From positions 5,040,501 through 5,104,500 of the forward strand of contig JAILWY010000005.1 of NCBI GenBank assembly GCA_022113835.1: a stretch of 64,000 nucleotides of DNA. The letters are read 5' to 3'. The notes under the pieces were generated by a model that saw only the letters and a list, made by a program, of their open reading frames with translations, was not told the DNA's origin and did no database searches. Below, piece by piece: positions 33,260 through 45,671 of this stretch. Position 1 is the stretch's first letter, and each line of letters starts with the position of its first letter. The position numbers and the translations under genes are program-made. The stretch comes from Atopsyche davidsoni (Eukaryota; Arthropoda; Insecta; Trichoptera; Hydrobiosidae).

Positions 33260-35490
33260 AAGATAATCACATCCGTCATAAGCTTGATACTTCAGAAATG
33301 TTTGCCTAAATTTTATTACTAATACCAGTTTTTGTAGTTAGATTTTTATAAGTAAATCATTGAAGGTTATGGATTTTAATTGAACCCATTGAATAAATAT
33401 AACAATTTTTTTATTTGTTTTTTTTCTACAAAAGTCACGAGTTTTGTTTCTTAACATCTTTCAATGTTTTAAAGATATAATTGGAACCAGTAAAAAATAA
33501 TTGAATTTTTGTTTTAAACACCATTTGTTTAAATTAATCTGTGTACTGATGAATTCAGTATAATATATTTTTAAATTAAAAAAGTTCATGACAACACGAT
33601 GAATTTTATCAACTTTCAAATAGTCACAAGTTTATTTTTCACACCGCTTGCACATTTTCTCGAAAGGCAAAAAATCCAGGGCATCTTTTATTTGTGCCCT
33701 TTCTGAAAGAAACCAAATATTCTTCCACCCCGTGGAAAGGGGGCGCTTTCTTTCAATTCATGTCTCCCCTGACTGCCATTTGGCATTTGATATCAGACGA
33801 TTTTCATTTCCTTATTACTCCAACCCTCGCCTCTTCAGGTGTGTCACTTTGGGCTTCCGACTTGGAACACTCACCTGTAAAATGATCAAATACTTTATTA
33901 TTGGAATCTTTCTCGCAAAGAAGTTTGTGCTGTTGGAGCAACAACGAATCACTACAATAATAAAGTATTTGTTAAGACTTATAAAAAGAAGTTACCAGTT
34001 ATATTTTCTTAATTGTAATAATCATAATAATTTGAGAATAAAAAAGTTACTTTGTGGAAATGCTATTGTTTCGCTATATTAATTAAAAAATATATTTATT
34101 TGTATCATACGCAGAAAAAAACAATGACTTTTAAATTATAAACAATACAAGCATTTTTTTCTATAACGGTTCTATTTATAGTATTAGGAGCATGTTAAAA
34201 CTAATCTTTTAAAAAATTGAGTTAAAAAATATCACTTTTTAAACATTCACAAAAACTAATATAATACGCGTTATTATTGCGTCTCTTGTGTTCTTAAAAA
34301 CTATGAAGTAAAAAAAAGTCATAGATTTACGAAATGGTTTTTTACTAAAAATATTTTTTGGGTCAAACTATGCTTATATACGGTACTTGATGTTATTTAA
34401 ATAATGTAATTGAATGTTTTAACCTTTTTACTGTAATCAAAAACTCCATTGGGATATCCCGTTTATTTTTCTAAGGTATCGCTTTCGAATAGTCTACTTT
34501 GAATAATATATAAATGTTTTTTTACGCCCAAACAAGGTAAGCCAACCGAAACGAGGCGCCGGGAGGCAAACCACTCCATCCCGGCGCGCCGCTTCATACA
34601 TCCCGAAGTAATCAAATTAAGATAAAACAACGCAAAGTAGAGGGGAAATCCCATTTGAATGTAGCCTTCGTATTTCTTCGGCCATTACGTTCTTCTGGCG
34701 AAAAAGCCGGTGAGAACTAAAGCCTTAGACTTGCGTGCGAACGAAACAACATTTTGCTACAAAAATATTTAAATTAAACGCTCGATTCGTGAGGATGTTG
34801 ATCCTGGGATTTTTATTTGAGCTTTTCACAAGCGCAAAACATCAAGCTTAAATTATCTGAATATCATCTTTTACCGTAACACTTTTTAATTAATATAGCC
34901 GCAAAGTATCTGTTTCTATATTAAAACGCTCACTTAATTAAAAAAAATTACAAGGTTTTCGATCTTTTTGAACTTAAATGTGTCAAAAAAAATCCCAGTA
35001 TTAAAGGGGTAAGTAAACGCACTAACCGGAAGTTTAGTATTTTTTTTTACATTTAACGTGCGTTATATATTTTTTCAAATATGCCTTTAGTATCCTTGAT
35101 GTATACAAATAGTTGGTTTGTTATAAACATGAACTTGCAATTCCAAAATATTTTACTAACAAAATCAAGAATCTTAGCTTTAACTAAAGATTCTTTAATG
35201 AATAAATATAAAATATCTACGTAATTTAATGTATCTGCGCCAAAATACAAATAAATACAATAACTTATTTTTGATAGAAGCTAAGACTTATTTTACTTAT
35301 AATTAGAAAACAGTACGACACATACTCTCTCGTCGTGGTACGTTGGACTATGGAAACCTGGAAGGTTCAAGTGTTTGAAAACCACATACTTTGTTGTTTA
35401 TTATGTTACAAAAAATATTAAATTTTACATTTGAATATAATATATTAAATTTATATTTGAAAATATAGGTAGAAGGTCCCTCATGCAGTA
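33260..35490. other. AT-rich stretch with two small blocks
   Basis: Balanced blocks at about 33650-33890 and 34520-34740 interrupt AT-rich DNA. The second contains an isolated donor-like AAG|GTAAGC at 34533/34534 without a proper acceptor. The 144-codon + frame (33648-34082) drifts into AT-rich DNA and shows no domain. A - strand CAG|GTGAGTG with a weak acceptor is centred on 33874/33875. Confidence 0.45.
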
Positions 35491-35499
35491 ATAATTTAT

Positions 35500-35830
35500 A
35501 TACAAAACTGTAAACGTAACAGCAGAGTCCACCGCATCCCGTCCGTTTCGTGTGCCTTGCGAGATCCCTTCCGTTTCCTTCACAGTTGTAACAGAATAAC
35601 GGCCGGCGCAATCGCCGTTACGCACTTAACGAATTACCCCCTTGTATAGAGCCTTCTTTATTCAGACCGTGAGTTCCGGTTATTATGTCTGCGCCGGAAA
35701 TAACGGAAAGCCCGCGGATTTATCTTGATCCGGCCCGTGTCCATCGTGAATTATTGTTCTCCCCCGTGTAACTTCAAATTTTGCCCTATCAGATTGTGAA
35801 GAAGGCGGAATTGCATGGCCTGAAAAGTCT
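35500..35830. other. Balanced block with MYB-type sites
   Basis: YAACGG cores lie at 35597-35602, 35615-35620 (reverse) and 35701-35706, among CpG-rich sequence such as GGCCGGCGCAATCGCCG. It is non-coding. Three MYB-type cores within 110 bp make a conserved enhancer plausible. Confidence 0.35.
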
Positions 35831-35834
35831 GTAT

Positions 35835-36365
35835 TCATTTTTTTATGAATTCAGGGCGTTTTTATTTTATCTTTTCCAGGCTTCAGTGTTGTGATTTTAT
35901 CATTGAAAATAATTTCATTCTTTTTTGTGATTCCTCTGAACTCATACACTTGCTAAATTACAATACATATTTAATAATTATTTTGTTTGTTTTCACTCTT
36001 TTCTATACTTGATTAGTTATATTTTATATTAAATTTCATTAACATATTGCTAGATAACAATCATAGTTATGATAAATTTAAATACGTCACATTTTTTTTT
36101 ATAGACACACTTTACATTTATTTTTCACTCAATAATCTATTAGCTGTCTTTTATATCAATAAAGCAGAAATATAAATTACGGCAGTATAAATAAAAATTC
36201 TCAATATCGCCACAGAAACAAGAGACAGCAAATTAATGTAAAATGGTGTAGATTATATTGTAATCTACATTGTGTTTCTTGGACTTACTTAAAAAGTATT
36301 CTAGTCAAAATGAAATTAGACAAGTAAAACGAAGTCGCTCTTTTTGTCTTGAGTGTCAAAAATTA
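35835..36365. other. AT-rich filler with acceptor-like site
   Basis: TTTTATTTTATCTTTTCCAG ends at about 35880, a good acceptor shape, but no exon-like sequence or donor follows. No gene is seen. Confidence 0.5.
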
Positions 36366-36369
36366 TGGA

Positions 36370-36550
36370 AAAATATGATAATGGGAGGAGAGTGAAAGTC
36401 GAGCCTCTGCGGTGCGGCTGTACTCACCTGGATTACCTGAGAGTCGCTAATTACTTCCTCCAGGTAAGGAGTTGCCTCGGAAAGGTGGCGCAAAGAATCT
36501 ACCCGATCTGTTAAGATACACCCCTTCTTTAGGCCCCTTGTCAAGGGAAA
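36370..36550. other. Block with splice-like signals on both strands
   Basis: On +, CTAAT followed by TACTTCCTCCAG|GTAAGG (junction 36463/36464) resembles a fourth recursive splice site, but the branch-to-acceptor distance is only 13 nt and the tract is weak. On -, a 39-codon frame opens at ATG 36544-36542 and reaches CAG|GTGAGT at 36428/36427 in phase 0, the layout of a coding first exon. Its product resembles no family I know. At least one of these is probably coincidence. Confidence 0.3.
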
Positions 36551-36554
36551 TATG

Positions 36555-37075
36555 AGTTTATACTTGTTTTTAAAACGCGTCCTTTTATTAACCTTTTTAA
36601 TGAATTCGTCTTTTTAACTATTGTTTATAAATGAATTTATAATTCTTTGTAAATTTAGTTATTTATATTTAAAAACTTTTTCATTTAAAAGTGTTAAAAA
36701 ACACAACTCTACACCATTACTTTTATAATATTTAATCTTTTATGAAAGACACAAAGTTTTATGATAATAATATAAATCTAGCAATTATCAAATAATAAAT
36801 TTGATATTTGGTAGTACTTATCATCAATGGCAAACTAAAAATGTTTTTCTTTTACTGCCGTTTTACGTTTTACTAAACTTTCCTGATTTTTCTTAGTATA
36901 ATTTTTTTGATTACATTGTTATAAGATTGATATATGCATAAGTATATTTTTTTATGAAATAACCTGTTTTAATAAACTTCATAAATATATCTCTGTTTTA
37001 CTGCTTCTTATTAAATAATCGTCCTCATAAATTGTAACTGTTAAATTTTTAATAATTGTCAAATTAAGTCGAATA
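36555..37075. other. AT-rich filler
   Basis: No gene or motif cluster is seen. Confidence 0.6.
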
Positions 37076-37079
37076 TTCA

Positions 37080-37290
37080 AACAAAGGTAACCGATAATTG
37101 ATTCAAAAAGATAATCATCTTAGTGTTGAATGGGAACTCGAGTAGACAGCTGAAGGATCGCGGTTACCTGATAGGATTATGCCATTAAATGCAAATTAAC
37201 TTAATGAGCGAGCCAGGTGGTAATTTTGTTCCCAGCCTCCCTATCGATCTTGAAACGAGGACGCTACTGCATATTTGATGTCATCTTAAG
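37080..37290. other. Block with perfect POU octamer
   Basis: ATGCAAAT (POU-domain octamer) at 37189-37196 runs into TTAACTTAATG. GGTTACC and GGTAACC half-palindromes lie at about 37162 and 37086. It is a non-coding, candidate enhancer. Confidence 0.35.
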
Positions 37291-37299
37291 TACCCGGTC

Positions 37300-39000
37300 A
37301 ATTTCTGACTTTTATTTAAGATTAAATTATTCACTCCTGAAATTTTCAGCTGTTTCTAATTAACTACAGGATGTCCCGACACAACTCTTACTGACAAAAT
37401 AGCTTTACAATTTTATTGTTGATACTTTATTAGGTTTATTTTACTGTGTAACAAACATATTTTTATATTTGTATAAACGTAAGCTGATATCAAAACACTA
37501 TTTATAAAAGTGGCTTTTAACATTTTTTTTTCTTACTTCGTCAAATGAAACTTATCCGGAATTATTTACTGTTTGTAATGCAATCGAAAATGATAAGGCC
37601 AATATTAATAAAAGAAATAGGAATCTTTAGCTTTATTTCTATATTCTAAGGAGTATTTGTATTGTCTTCGCCGTGTGTACAGATTCCGGTGGAGTTCTAG
37701 CCTCAATTAAGAAGAACGGCCATGTCCAACAATTGCATTTAAGCTAATTATATTGATTAAAAGTTACGCCGCCGTTCCGTTAAACTTTCTATGTACTCTG
37801 TTTGTGACTTTTATTAATTGATCATGTTATGTCTATCATTTTAATACACAATGTATATATAAATATAAAAATTAGACACCATAATTATTATTGAGTCTGC
37901 AAAAATGAAATATGCATAAAAAATCACCATACTGCAATCAACCAAATCCGGATCTATTAACACACAAAACCGCGAGCAGAAAGTTTGTACAACATAGAAG
38001 TTAATCAACTGCTCAAATTTGATTAAAGAAGCCTATTCTAATTTATTCCCAATTCGCAAAAGTATTCCCCAATGAGCAGTCCAAGGGTAACCACCCTTAG
38101 TGGAGACTACCACCCTGAGCTTTCGAGGCTTATTTAAGGCACTACGAACAGGCATTTAGGCCGTGAATTATTGGACAATCGCAAGGGAGGTACGAGCGGA
38201 AGAATAGGGTCGGGATGGGACTGATAGCGAAACTAAGTACAAAGTGGTTTTACTTGATATTGCCTATCTCATACTACGCGAGATCGAATACCCTGAAAAA
38301 TATATTGAAAAACTTAAACTAATAAAATATTGAGTAATGTACGCGCTCTCATATCAATGCAGTACAGGTCGAGTGAGGTGTATATCTAAAATTCTTACTG
38401 AGTTTATCGATTAAATTCATGGCTTTATTGGTTGGTTTCATACTACTTTAACTTTTTTTATTATAATTTTGTATTCAATTTATAACTTATATAACAGTGT
38501 AAGAATAGCCATTATTACTGTGTACTGAACATTTGTGTAGCATTCCAGCAAATGTGCTATTTTTTTAATAATTATTCCCTGATTACCTGTAATATTCTCA
38601 ACCTAATGTATGATTTTTAAATTTATGATCATTGAAGAAATTAACCTAAACTACAATAAAAAAATTTGCAATTTTATTTTTATCACTATAAAATAATTGC
38701 GAATAAACAAAATCAACTTTATACATGCAAAATTTAAAATGTAATTTTAATAACCAGTAAAAAACCACACCACATTAAAAGAATGGGATACTTGTTATCT
38801 GGAGTATTAAAAACATTACTGCGATATTACAAAATTAGTTATTTTTTAAAAGCACTGTTCTAAAACGATAAATATCAACTGGTTATATTTAAAAGCAACA
38901 GTGTCAATGACAGAACACGTTGTTTTATTTGTAATAAAAAATATACAATTAACATCGTCTTTCTAATAGTCCAGATTGCTGAGATCTCATCGTCCTAGAT
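37300..39000. other. AT-rich stretch with two mixed blocks
   Basis: Blocks at about 37650-37800 and 38040-38280 are balanced. The second has a small hairpin AAGGGT-AACC-ACCCTT at 38083-38098. The rest is AT-rich with no genes. Confidence 0.45.
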
Positions 39001-39300
39001 AAATGCCTGTAATTCCAGCTTCAGACGAATGAATCCAATTTCCCTGCTAATTACGTCGTAGAGCCACCCTCCACAAGAAACTCTACGACAGAAGCTTCCA
39101 GTCGTAGAGAAGGCAATAACATCTCGAGACGTTGTTTCAGCATTTAAAACGTGTATCTTAAACATTATGTTTATTAATAATATGAAGCAGTTACTTTACA
39201 AGTCGGATGTGAAATAACCGCCTTCTACGGCCGTAGCGCTTCTGCGTAGGCCTTGTTTAAGTGCCGATTAATGTTTAATGAAACTCGTGATGATATGCAT
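39001..39300. other. Block with three GTCGTAGAG motifs
   Basis: GTCGTAGAG occurs at 39055-39063 and 39101-39109 on + and inverted at 39081-39089, so the first two form a hairpin with a 17-nt loop. A CTACGGCCGTAG palindrome follows at about 39226. Three copies of a 9-mer in 55 bp are unlikely by chance; they may be repeated protein sites or RNA structure. Confidence 0.5.
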
Positions 39301-39734
39301 TATTCCGGAAACTAAAAAGGGGTAACTGATTTTATTTATAAAAAAAAATGTGTATCAGTAAGATTATTTTAGCTGAAGAAATCATGTAAACATGTACATA
39401 TAGCGTTGGTGTTCAATTAATCATAAAATTATTATACAAAAATTATACAGTATTCTTAAAAAGGCACGAAATATTGTTTTATAAGTTTTAACATTAAAAT
39501 TAAATTATAAATATTTTCAATAAAATGTTTTATTACTTTACATATAGGTTATAAAACGACAGTAATAAATAAACGTTTGACGTATAAATTACGAGTGTTC
39601 CTTTATCAATTATTTCCGGTAGCAAACCAATCTGCTGTATTATTTATGCAGATTATTCTAGATTATCTTTACGTAACACCTAATGCCCGTCTGATTTATT
39701 ATGTAGTCCTTTTTATAAGTAACGCGGGTCTAAA

Positions 39735-39905
39735 TATTTATTGAATTCAGTCCCGGCCGTCGGGGGGATTAGAACCCCGACCGCCTGAAACCAATCGAAT
39801 CGCCATCAAACAAGACATTTAGCGCGAGCTTCCGATAAAATTGCGGGTTTATTACAGAGACTCCGGGCGCGGCACCGGAAAAAGGATAAAGACCGCTTTA
39901 CACTG
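39735..39905. other. GC-balanced block with stable hairpin
   Basis: GTCGGGG (39759-39765) pairs with CCCCGAC (39775-39781), extended by three more pairs after one mismatch. The following 120 bp is CpG-balanced and non-coding. Confidence 0.45.
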
Positions 39906-39909
39906 GACA

Positions 39910-40740
39910 AATTCTCAATCAGTATCGATGCCAGCGCTTAAGCCTTTTTAAACATTCTTTATTGAGACTGTTTATTATTTAAGCGTTTCCATTAATACAG
40001 AGTTTTAGATGGAACTTGTAAATTCACTTTGTACTGTCTTGTTTGCGATTTTTTTTTTTTTTTTTGATAATTTTATTTGATCAACGATTATTATTAAAAC
40101 ACTTGGAGGAAAACAATTGTGATATTTTTTTATTTTAAAAAAATATCCAAGCAGAAAATGCCATCAAAAGAATTGGTTAAAATAGTAAGTAATAAGTTTC
40201 TACAACTTTCATTGCATTTAATAATATAATATATTGTATTTGTGATCATGAACCTCGGCAAATGTTGTGAATTCATTAATACGACGCTGCAATTTATATT
40301 AAGACAACAGTAATATGGCATATAAACAAGATCTGGTTTTAATTATTATTTTGTTTGGCTGTTGAAATTAGTCTTATTACCGTTTACAAAACCAAACAAT
40401 GTAGTAAGATTTTTTGAGAAATTGTTTGTTATTCCACAACACCGATTTTTAATTATTAAAGATAATTGTAGATAAAAAAATACTTTTAAATAGGTCATTC
40501 TTGTTTCAGAACTATTTAGAACATATATTTTTTTGTTTTCTCAATAATAGAGCTAGAAAAAACTACACTAAATTTATTTATATTTTTTGAACGGATAATA
40601 GATAAAAAGACAGTAATAAAAACAATAAATCCACCAAGTTCTTCACTATTTCGAACAATAAGCAGTGTAGCTTTATATGATAATCCTTAAAATACGTCTT
40701 GCACAAAACTCTCATTTTGGCCACATTTTTTTAAACAATA
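39910..40740. other. AT-rich filler
   Basis: Includes a run of about 18 T near 40050. No gene is seen. Confidence 0.6.
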
Positions 40741-40750
40741 AGTAAAGCGT

Positions 40751-40922
40751 CCCATAGCTGATAATCCAAGGCAAAATTGAAGGAAAAAACATGCATTAGA
40801 AGGAGAAAGCTTACTTGGATGCGGAATTCCCGCCAGTGTCGTGATGTTGGAAGTACGAAACTGAATACGTGAGACTGGCCCAAGATAGAAATATATTCGA
40901 TGAAACGGTCACCAACCTTCTA
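40751..40922 (-). mobile_element. Dispersed repeat family, copy C (inverted)
   Basis: Read on -, it begins GAAGGTTGGTGACC, continues TTTCATCGAA, TTGGGCCAGTCTCAC and ACTGGCG, and ends with a TTTTTTCCTT segment and ATCAGC, all in the same order as copy A. Divergence by eye is moderate. Confidence 0.65.
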
Positions 40923-40999
40923 TGATGAGTGACACCAGAACCACGTAGGCACCACGTAGATTAAAAATTATGATGAATACTTGCATTTGCAAAATTTTT

Positions 41000-41280
41000 T
41001 AAAGAAAAATATTTAAAAATAAAAAAATGTTTCCTTGTAAGGCAGTCCTAAGGCTTCTACTAGCTAGGAAAACGAAGGACATTTTAAAATTCACATCACG
41101 GCGTCGCGAGTCTCCCCTGCGGAGGTATCTCGCCCTTATGTAAGTCGAGGCTCCTTCTAATGCGAGAACATTATAAGCGACAGTGCTTCGCAAAAATATG
41201 GGGCCGGGCGGCTAGGACGTGACCCCGTGACGCCGAGGTTAATTGCCTTATGTATGCCACTAAAGGCCAAGTTTGTTGGT
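41000..41280. other. Balanced CpG-containing block
   Basis: Includes two CGTGAC motifs 8 nt apart (about 41218 and 41226) and CGGCGTCGCGAG near 41099. A poly-T run at about 41286-41299 ends it. It is non-coding and a candidate regulatory element. Confidence 0.3.
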
Positions 41281-41299
41281 GTTGTTTTTTTTTTTTTTC

Positions 41300-43790
41300 C
41301 TGCTTTAAAAGGGACGCGTACTAGGGAAATGCAATAAAGTCACTTCAAGTCAAGCATATCATATTATTTTATTTATTCATTAAAACTAACTAGCACTGAA
41401 ACATACTTATTTTAAAAACCATATTATATAATAAAATATTTTATATATTTTACGCAGAGCTCTTGTAAAGTATGCTGTAACCCAGGCATTCACAAAACAA
41501 TAATATCTTATTACTCGTGACTGAAAACTTCGACAAAAAATATTCGCTAGACGCAATTTAAAGATATGATCCAATGCTTTCTAAAGAGTTTTCGTGTATC
41601 GTAATCCTTTGAACTGTTTGTTATTTCAACATTTATTTTATTTACATAAGAGAGCGATACAAAATCTCTCCTCCGTTGAAATATTTTAAATTCAATTTTT
41701 TTAATATGCTAAATATCTGTGGAACTTTTATGAGAATATTACATTTACTTCTACCCAGTACGTTTTTTTTTATATTCTTCCCTGCGTGTACGTGCGCAAA
41801 TACTGCGTTACTGTATACATATATCACCCCTTCCTGAATGTCATGCGAATAAAATACGTATTCATATATTCACTGAGCGAAATGTCAATTTTGTGCAGGT
41901 ACTTTGAAAAAAGGAAGATCTCCTCTATAAGCTACTCTGGAAAATATTCACTTTTGTTGCAATTGGAATTCAAACTTCCTCGGTATTTTTTAAGCTAAAG
42001 CGAAAAAGTACGTGATTCAAGCATGTATGTATTTTTTTTAAAAGGTCAAATATCTGGTATTTTACTTAGTCATAGACTTATTTAATATTCATATGCTAAT
42101 TTGAAATATTTTGGTTTGTACAAAAATTGTTATTTGTATTTTCAATATTAATTCACGAGCATAAGAATATTCTTGGCTGTTGTTTATTTTCATCCATATG
42201 GAAAAAATAATTTTCTACATCAGTTGTGAATATAAAATATAATCTTTTTAGGCATTGGAAATGATGCACGAAGTATTTCTTTTAGGGTTTTAACCCGAGT
42301 CTGATTTATTTTACTACACGTGCATCCCTTATGATAAAATTGCGTGCTCGTTAAATGATTTAGGGATGCTGCTCGACCCGCTCTTAATACATCTCCGAAT
42401 AACGCTGTAAAAATGTAGTGAGAGAGAGCTTCAATAGAGTGTAGTATATAAGCCCATACATGTGCGTTGTAAGCCAAAGTTATTCAAAAACAGTATAATG
42501 GCTTGGCATACATAAGCTCGAGCCGCAAATCATTTCAAGTCCTTTTACCTACCCTCGTCCTGCCTTCTGCTCTGATCAGAGACGGGCAATTAAGATTAAT
42601 ATTAAATTAATTAATATTAAACAAATAAGCCCTGAAGGACCTAAGTCTGCTCATTTCTCCCCCTGCACTTACCCCTTACCCTTCCTACGCCATGCTCCTT
42701 CTCTCTCTTCAAAATAAACCCTCCACCTTAGCCTCCCGTTAATCGTACTTCCCCGCAACCCTGGAATAGTGAAAACAAGTGACCAGTTATGTACAAATAA
42801 ATGAGAATTATTCGCGAAAATCCGGGGCTCCAAGATTTTATATATTTTTTCTATACATTTGTAAATTCTTACATAAAATTTACAAAATGCTTTTGTATAT
42901 CATTTTTTTGGCAAAGAAAATAAACATAACTGTTTCTTTTGAAATTTGACAATTTATTGAAAATAATAATGAAATATATATAATAAAACAACATTAATAA
43001 CAGAGTTTCAAGCCTAGTTCATTAAATCTGATAGACGTTGCGTCGTTTGCACGTTTGATGCTTTAAACTCAATTTTGAGTTTTGTTTTTGTCGTCTCGAT
43101 TTAGTTAAATCTATACTGTTTAAATTATCAGAGATAAATAATTTATGGTTTTCTAAGTATAAAACTTGCTATTATAGCGCTGCTGTGTTTCTTGCTCATA
43201 ATTGAGATGTTGAAAATTGGTTTTAAATCATTAAATATTTCACAATTTAGAGATTAATTTCAAATGTTTGCTTTTAGGACTGTTTTACCGTAAAAGTAAT
43301 TAATAACTTACAGTTCACCAACAAAACTTCAATAATTTAGAAAGCAACGATTAAAGAGAACGAATTCTCCCGATAATTTTTATTATTTTACTTTTGTAAA
43401 ACATCTTGGACTCTTTTTTAAAAGAAGTATTAGCAATTGTTTGTATAATTTCGGTTGATTTACATTTTATAAATAAATATTGAATAAATTGATAGCAAGT
43501 AATGTTCATTGTGAAGAACGTCTTCTTGGCGTATATTTTAATCTGCATTTCAAAAAAACAATACATTGTTCATGTGCATACATTTAAATACAGACTAATC
43601 AAAAAAAATTATATCAATTCACACTATAGATATAATTGAAAAATGTTTAAAGTGTCGTAATTTAAAATAATTTTGTATTTGTAACGCCGAGAAAATCATT
43701 AGCGCCTCTAGGATATATTATTTCGTGATAATATTTTCATCTCAAAATTTATCTAAGATTCATAATATATTACAATCTCATACCAACCCG
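41300..43790. other. AT-rich stretch with small blocks
   Basis: No gene is seen. A pyrimidine-rich block at about 42540-42780 contains two TTAATATTAA palindromes 5 nt apart (about 42596 and 42611), giving a dense homeodomain-core cluster, though AT richness makes such sites expected. GAGAGAGAG occurs at about 42421. Confidence 0.45.
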
Positions 43791-43799
43791 AAGTCACCT

Positions 43800-44060
43800 T
43801 TCATATAAGACAGCCAAAATAGAACATTTCATACCGCGAGCGCCGAGCCCATCACGCGCATAACGAATATCACAAATATCACAAACATGGAATGACAAGG
43901 AACAAGCAATAAGGGGTAAAGGATATCACTCATAATACCAAAATGTGTCAGCCTGGGAAAGAAAATTATATTAAAGGTGTCGGAGGGTGGCAATATGGGG
44001 TTGTGCCGGCGCCGACTTGCTGCGAAATGCCATAGGCCTAATTCACCCTAGAGATGGTGG
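43800..44060. other. Balanced block with GC palindrome
   Basis: A tandem ATATCACAA pair near 43867 and CGGCGCCG near 44008 lie in balanced sequence. It is non-coding. Confidence 0.3.
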
Positions 44061-44274
44061 ACTATGTTATTTTTTTTAATTTGGGGTTTTTCCTCCGTCA
44101 AGGATAAAAAATGCACACTTAAAAAAACTTCAGTTTGTGTACTTTACTTTACATGAAATATTATATAAAATGATCATCAAATCCTGATCATTAAGAAATA
44201 TATTTTTTGTGCACATAAAATACAATTGACTGTCAAATTATAAAGCTTGTCTTTGGCAAACAAATATCTTTGAA

Positions 44275-44490
44275 ATTCCTTTCGCCAAAGGCGCTGGAGG
44301 CGTTAGATCTTTGGCTTCTTGGTGAAGGCTTTGCCGGTGGCACCGTGCGCGTGCTTCAGGCACTTCCTATGGACCGCCATATAAATTATCCCTACCATAA
44401 AAGCCCTCGGGCAATGTTCCGTGAGGGGTTTACCGCCAGCGAGGGGATGAAGGCCCCGTCTTCGTTGCGAGTATTGTCACCTAGTTAAGA
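44275..44490. other. Balanced block with a chance open frame
   Basis: A 72-codon + frame (44270-44488) covers this GC-balanced block, but it begins at a TTG and its product resembles no family I know. GCCATATAAATTA (CArG-like) at about 44377 and CpGs suggest regulatory DNA. Confidence 0.3.
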
Positions 44491-44879
44491 CATTTGATTT
44501 CAGCACTTGATTATTGCTTTACACGGCTTTAATTGCCGTAAATTTATAGGATTGTACAATTTCATGACTTCAGACATGATTTGAAATTCGTGCGATGACA
44601 GTGTGAAGATTTCAAATACTCGATATTACCAATAAATTTAACTGTAAAAAAAAACATCACTGAAAATTATTTTAAATCTAAATTTACTAATATTTATATT
44701 TTGTTACAAACTCATCTAAAAAGGTTATGATTGCAGTTGAAAGGATTTTATTTATTCAAAAGCCGTTTTGTAGTATACCATAGTCACGAAGCCATTTCAA
44801 TTTTAATCACAATAAACTTTTTAACACGAAAATAATTTTGCAATAGCTCCAAACACGTATAAATGTTATCAATAATTAT

Positions 44880-45190
44880 TTTAGTGGATATTCATGATAT
44901 CGGATCTAATCAAAGTAGGCTTCGGCGCTAACTACCTCTAATTCAGTAGTTGGCGTAAATTTGTTCGGAACCCATTATAGAACAATCCATATCTACTTAC
45001 AGGCATAATATTCAAAGTTCCATTTAGACAATTAACGCGAGGTTTACTTTTCATTAGGGCCGTTGCGCACAACCGGCCCGTTAATATTGACATTCCGATC
45101 GGAATTTGTTATTCAGCAAGTAAATCCGCGACCACCAATTAAAAGGAACAATGGAGGCTGTTGGTTTTATATTTAAATATTGATCCCGTC
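44880..45190. other. Block with palindromes
   Basis: A hairpin CGCTAACTAC / GTAGTTGGCG lies at about 44928-44956. A perfect 14-bp palindrome ATTCCGATCGGAAT lies at 45093-45106. It is non-coding. Confidence 0.4.
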
Positions 45191-45199
45191 TGAATTGAA

Positions 45200-45665
45200 T
45201 CAGAATTCGATTACTAAATTACCTAAACTATTCAACATATTTCAGTTTCGATTATACTTTGTAAGTTTCAGGCTTGTTAAAAATAATACCGTTTGAAATA
45301 AAATATTATTCAATGATTCTAAAGTATTTCCGTACCCGCGATTTTTCTCATTTGCTGTAATGCTTTTGCTTCAGCTCAATCAAATAAATCAATTCAGCTT
45401 GTTTGAAAAGGTGCGATTGCTCTCCAGTACCTGAATATTAGGGGTGGATTTCTGAATGATCTGTAATTTCACATTATTTTCTATTTCTGGAAGATTGTTC
45501 GAAATGTCTAAATAGAAGGAGGATAACAAAGCGACCACTAATAATGTTAAGTTTTAGTTAGAATTTTTATTGACTTGAGAGTTCAATAGTATTTTATGTT
45601 ATATAAATACACTGTATTATATAATACGTGCTGTAGTATAATTTATTTTTAGACTTATTTGTGAT
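45200..45665. other. AT-rich filler
   Basis: Nothing gene-like is seen in the stretch leading into recursive splice site 3. Confidence 0.55.
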
Positions 45666-45671
45666 ACTTTA

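Noticed and set aside
33865..33885. - strand TTTTACAG|GTGAGTG fusion
   Set aside because: Moderate acceptor but no clear branch point and no companion sites on the - strand; not enough to claim a ratchet point.
33648..34082. 144-codon + strand frame
   Set aside because: The second half is isoleucine/leucine/lysine-rich translation of AT-rich DNA, with no domain or splice context.
42590..42625. TAAT-rich palindromes as a homeodomain cluster
   Set aside because: AT-rich palindromes of this kind are expected at high frequency in this sequence.
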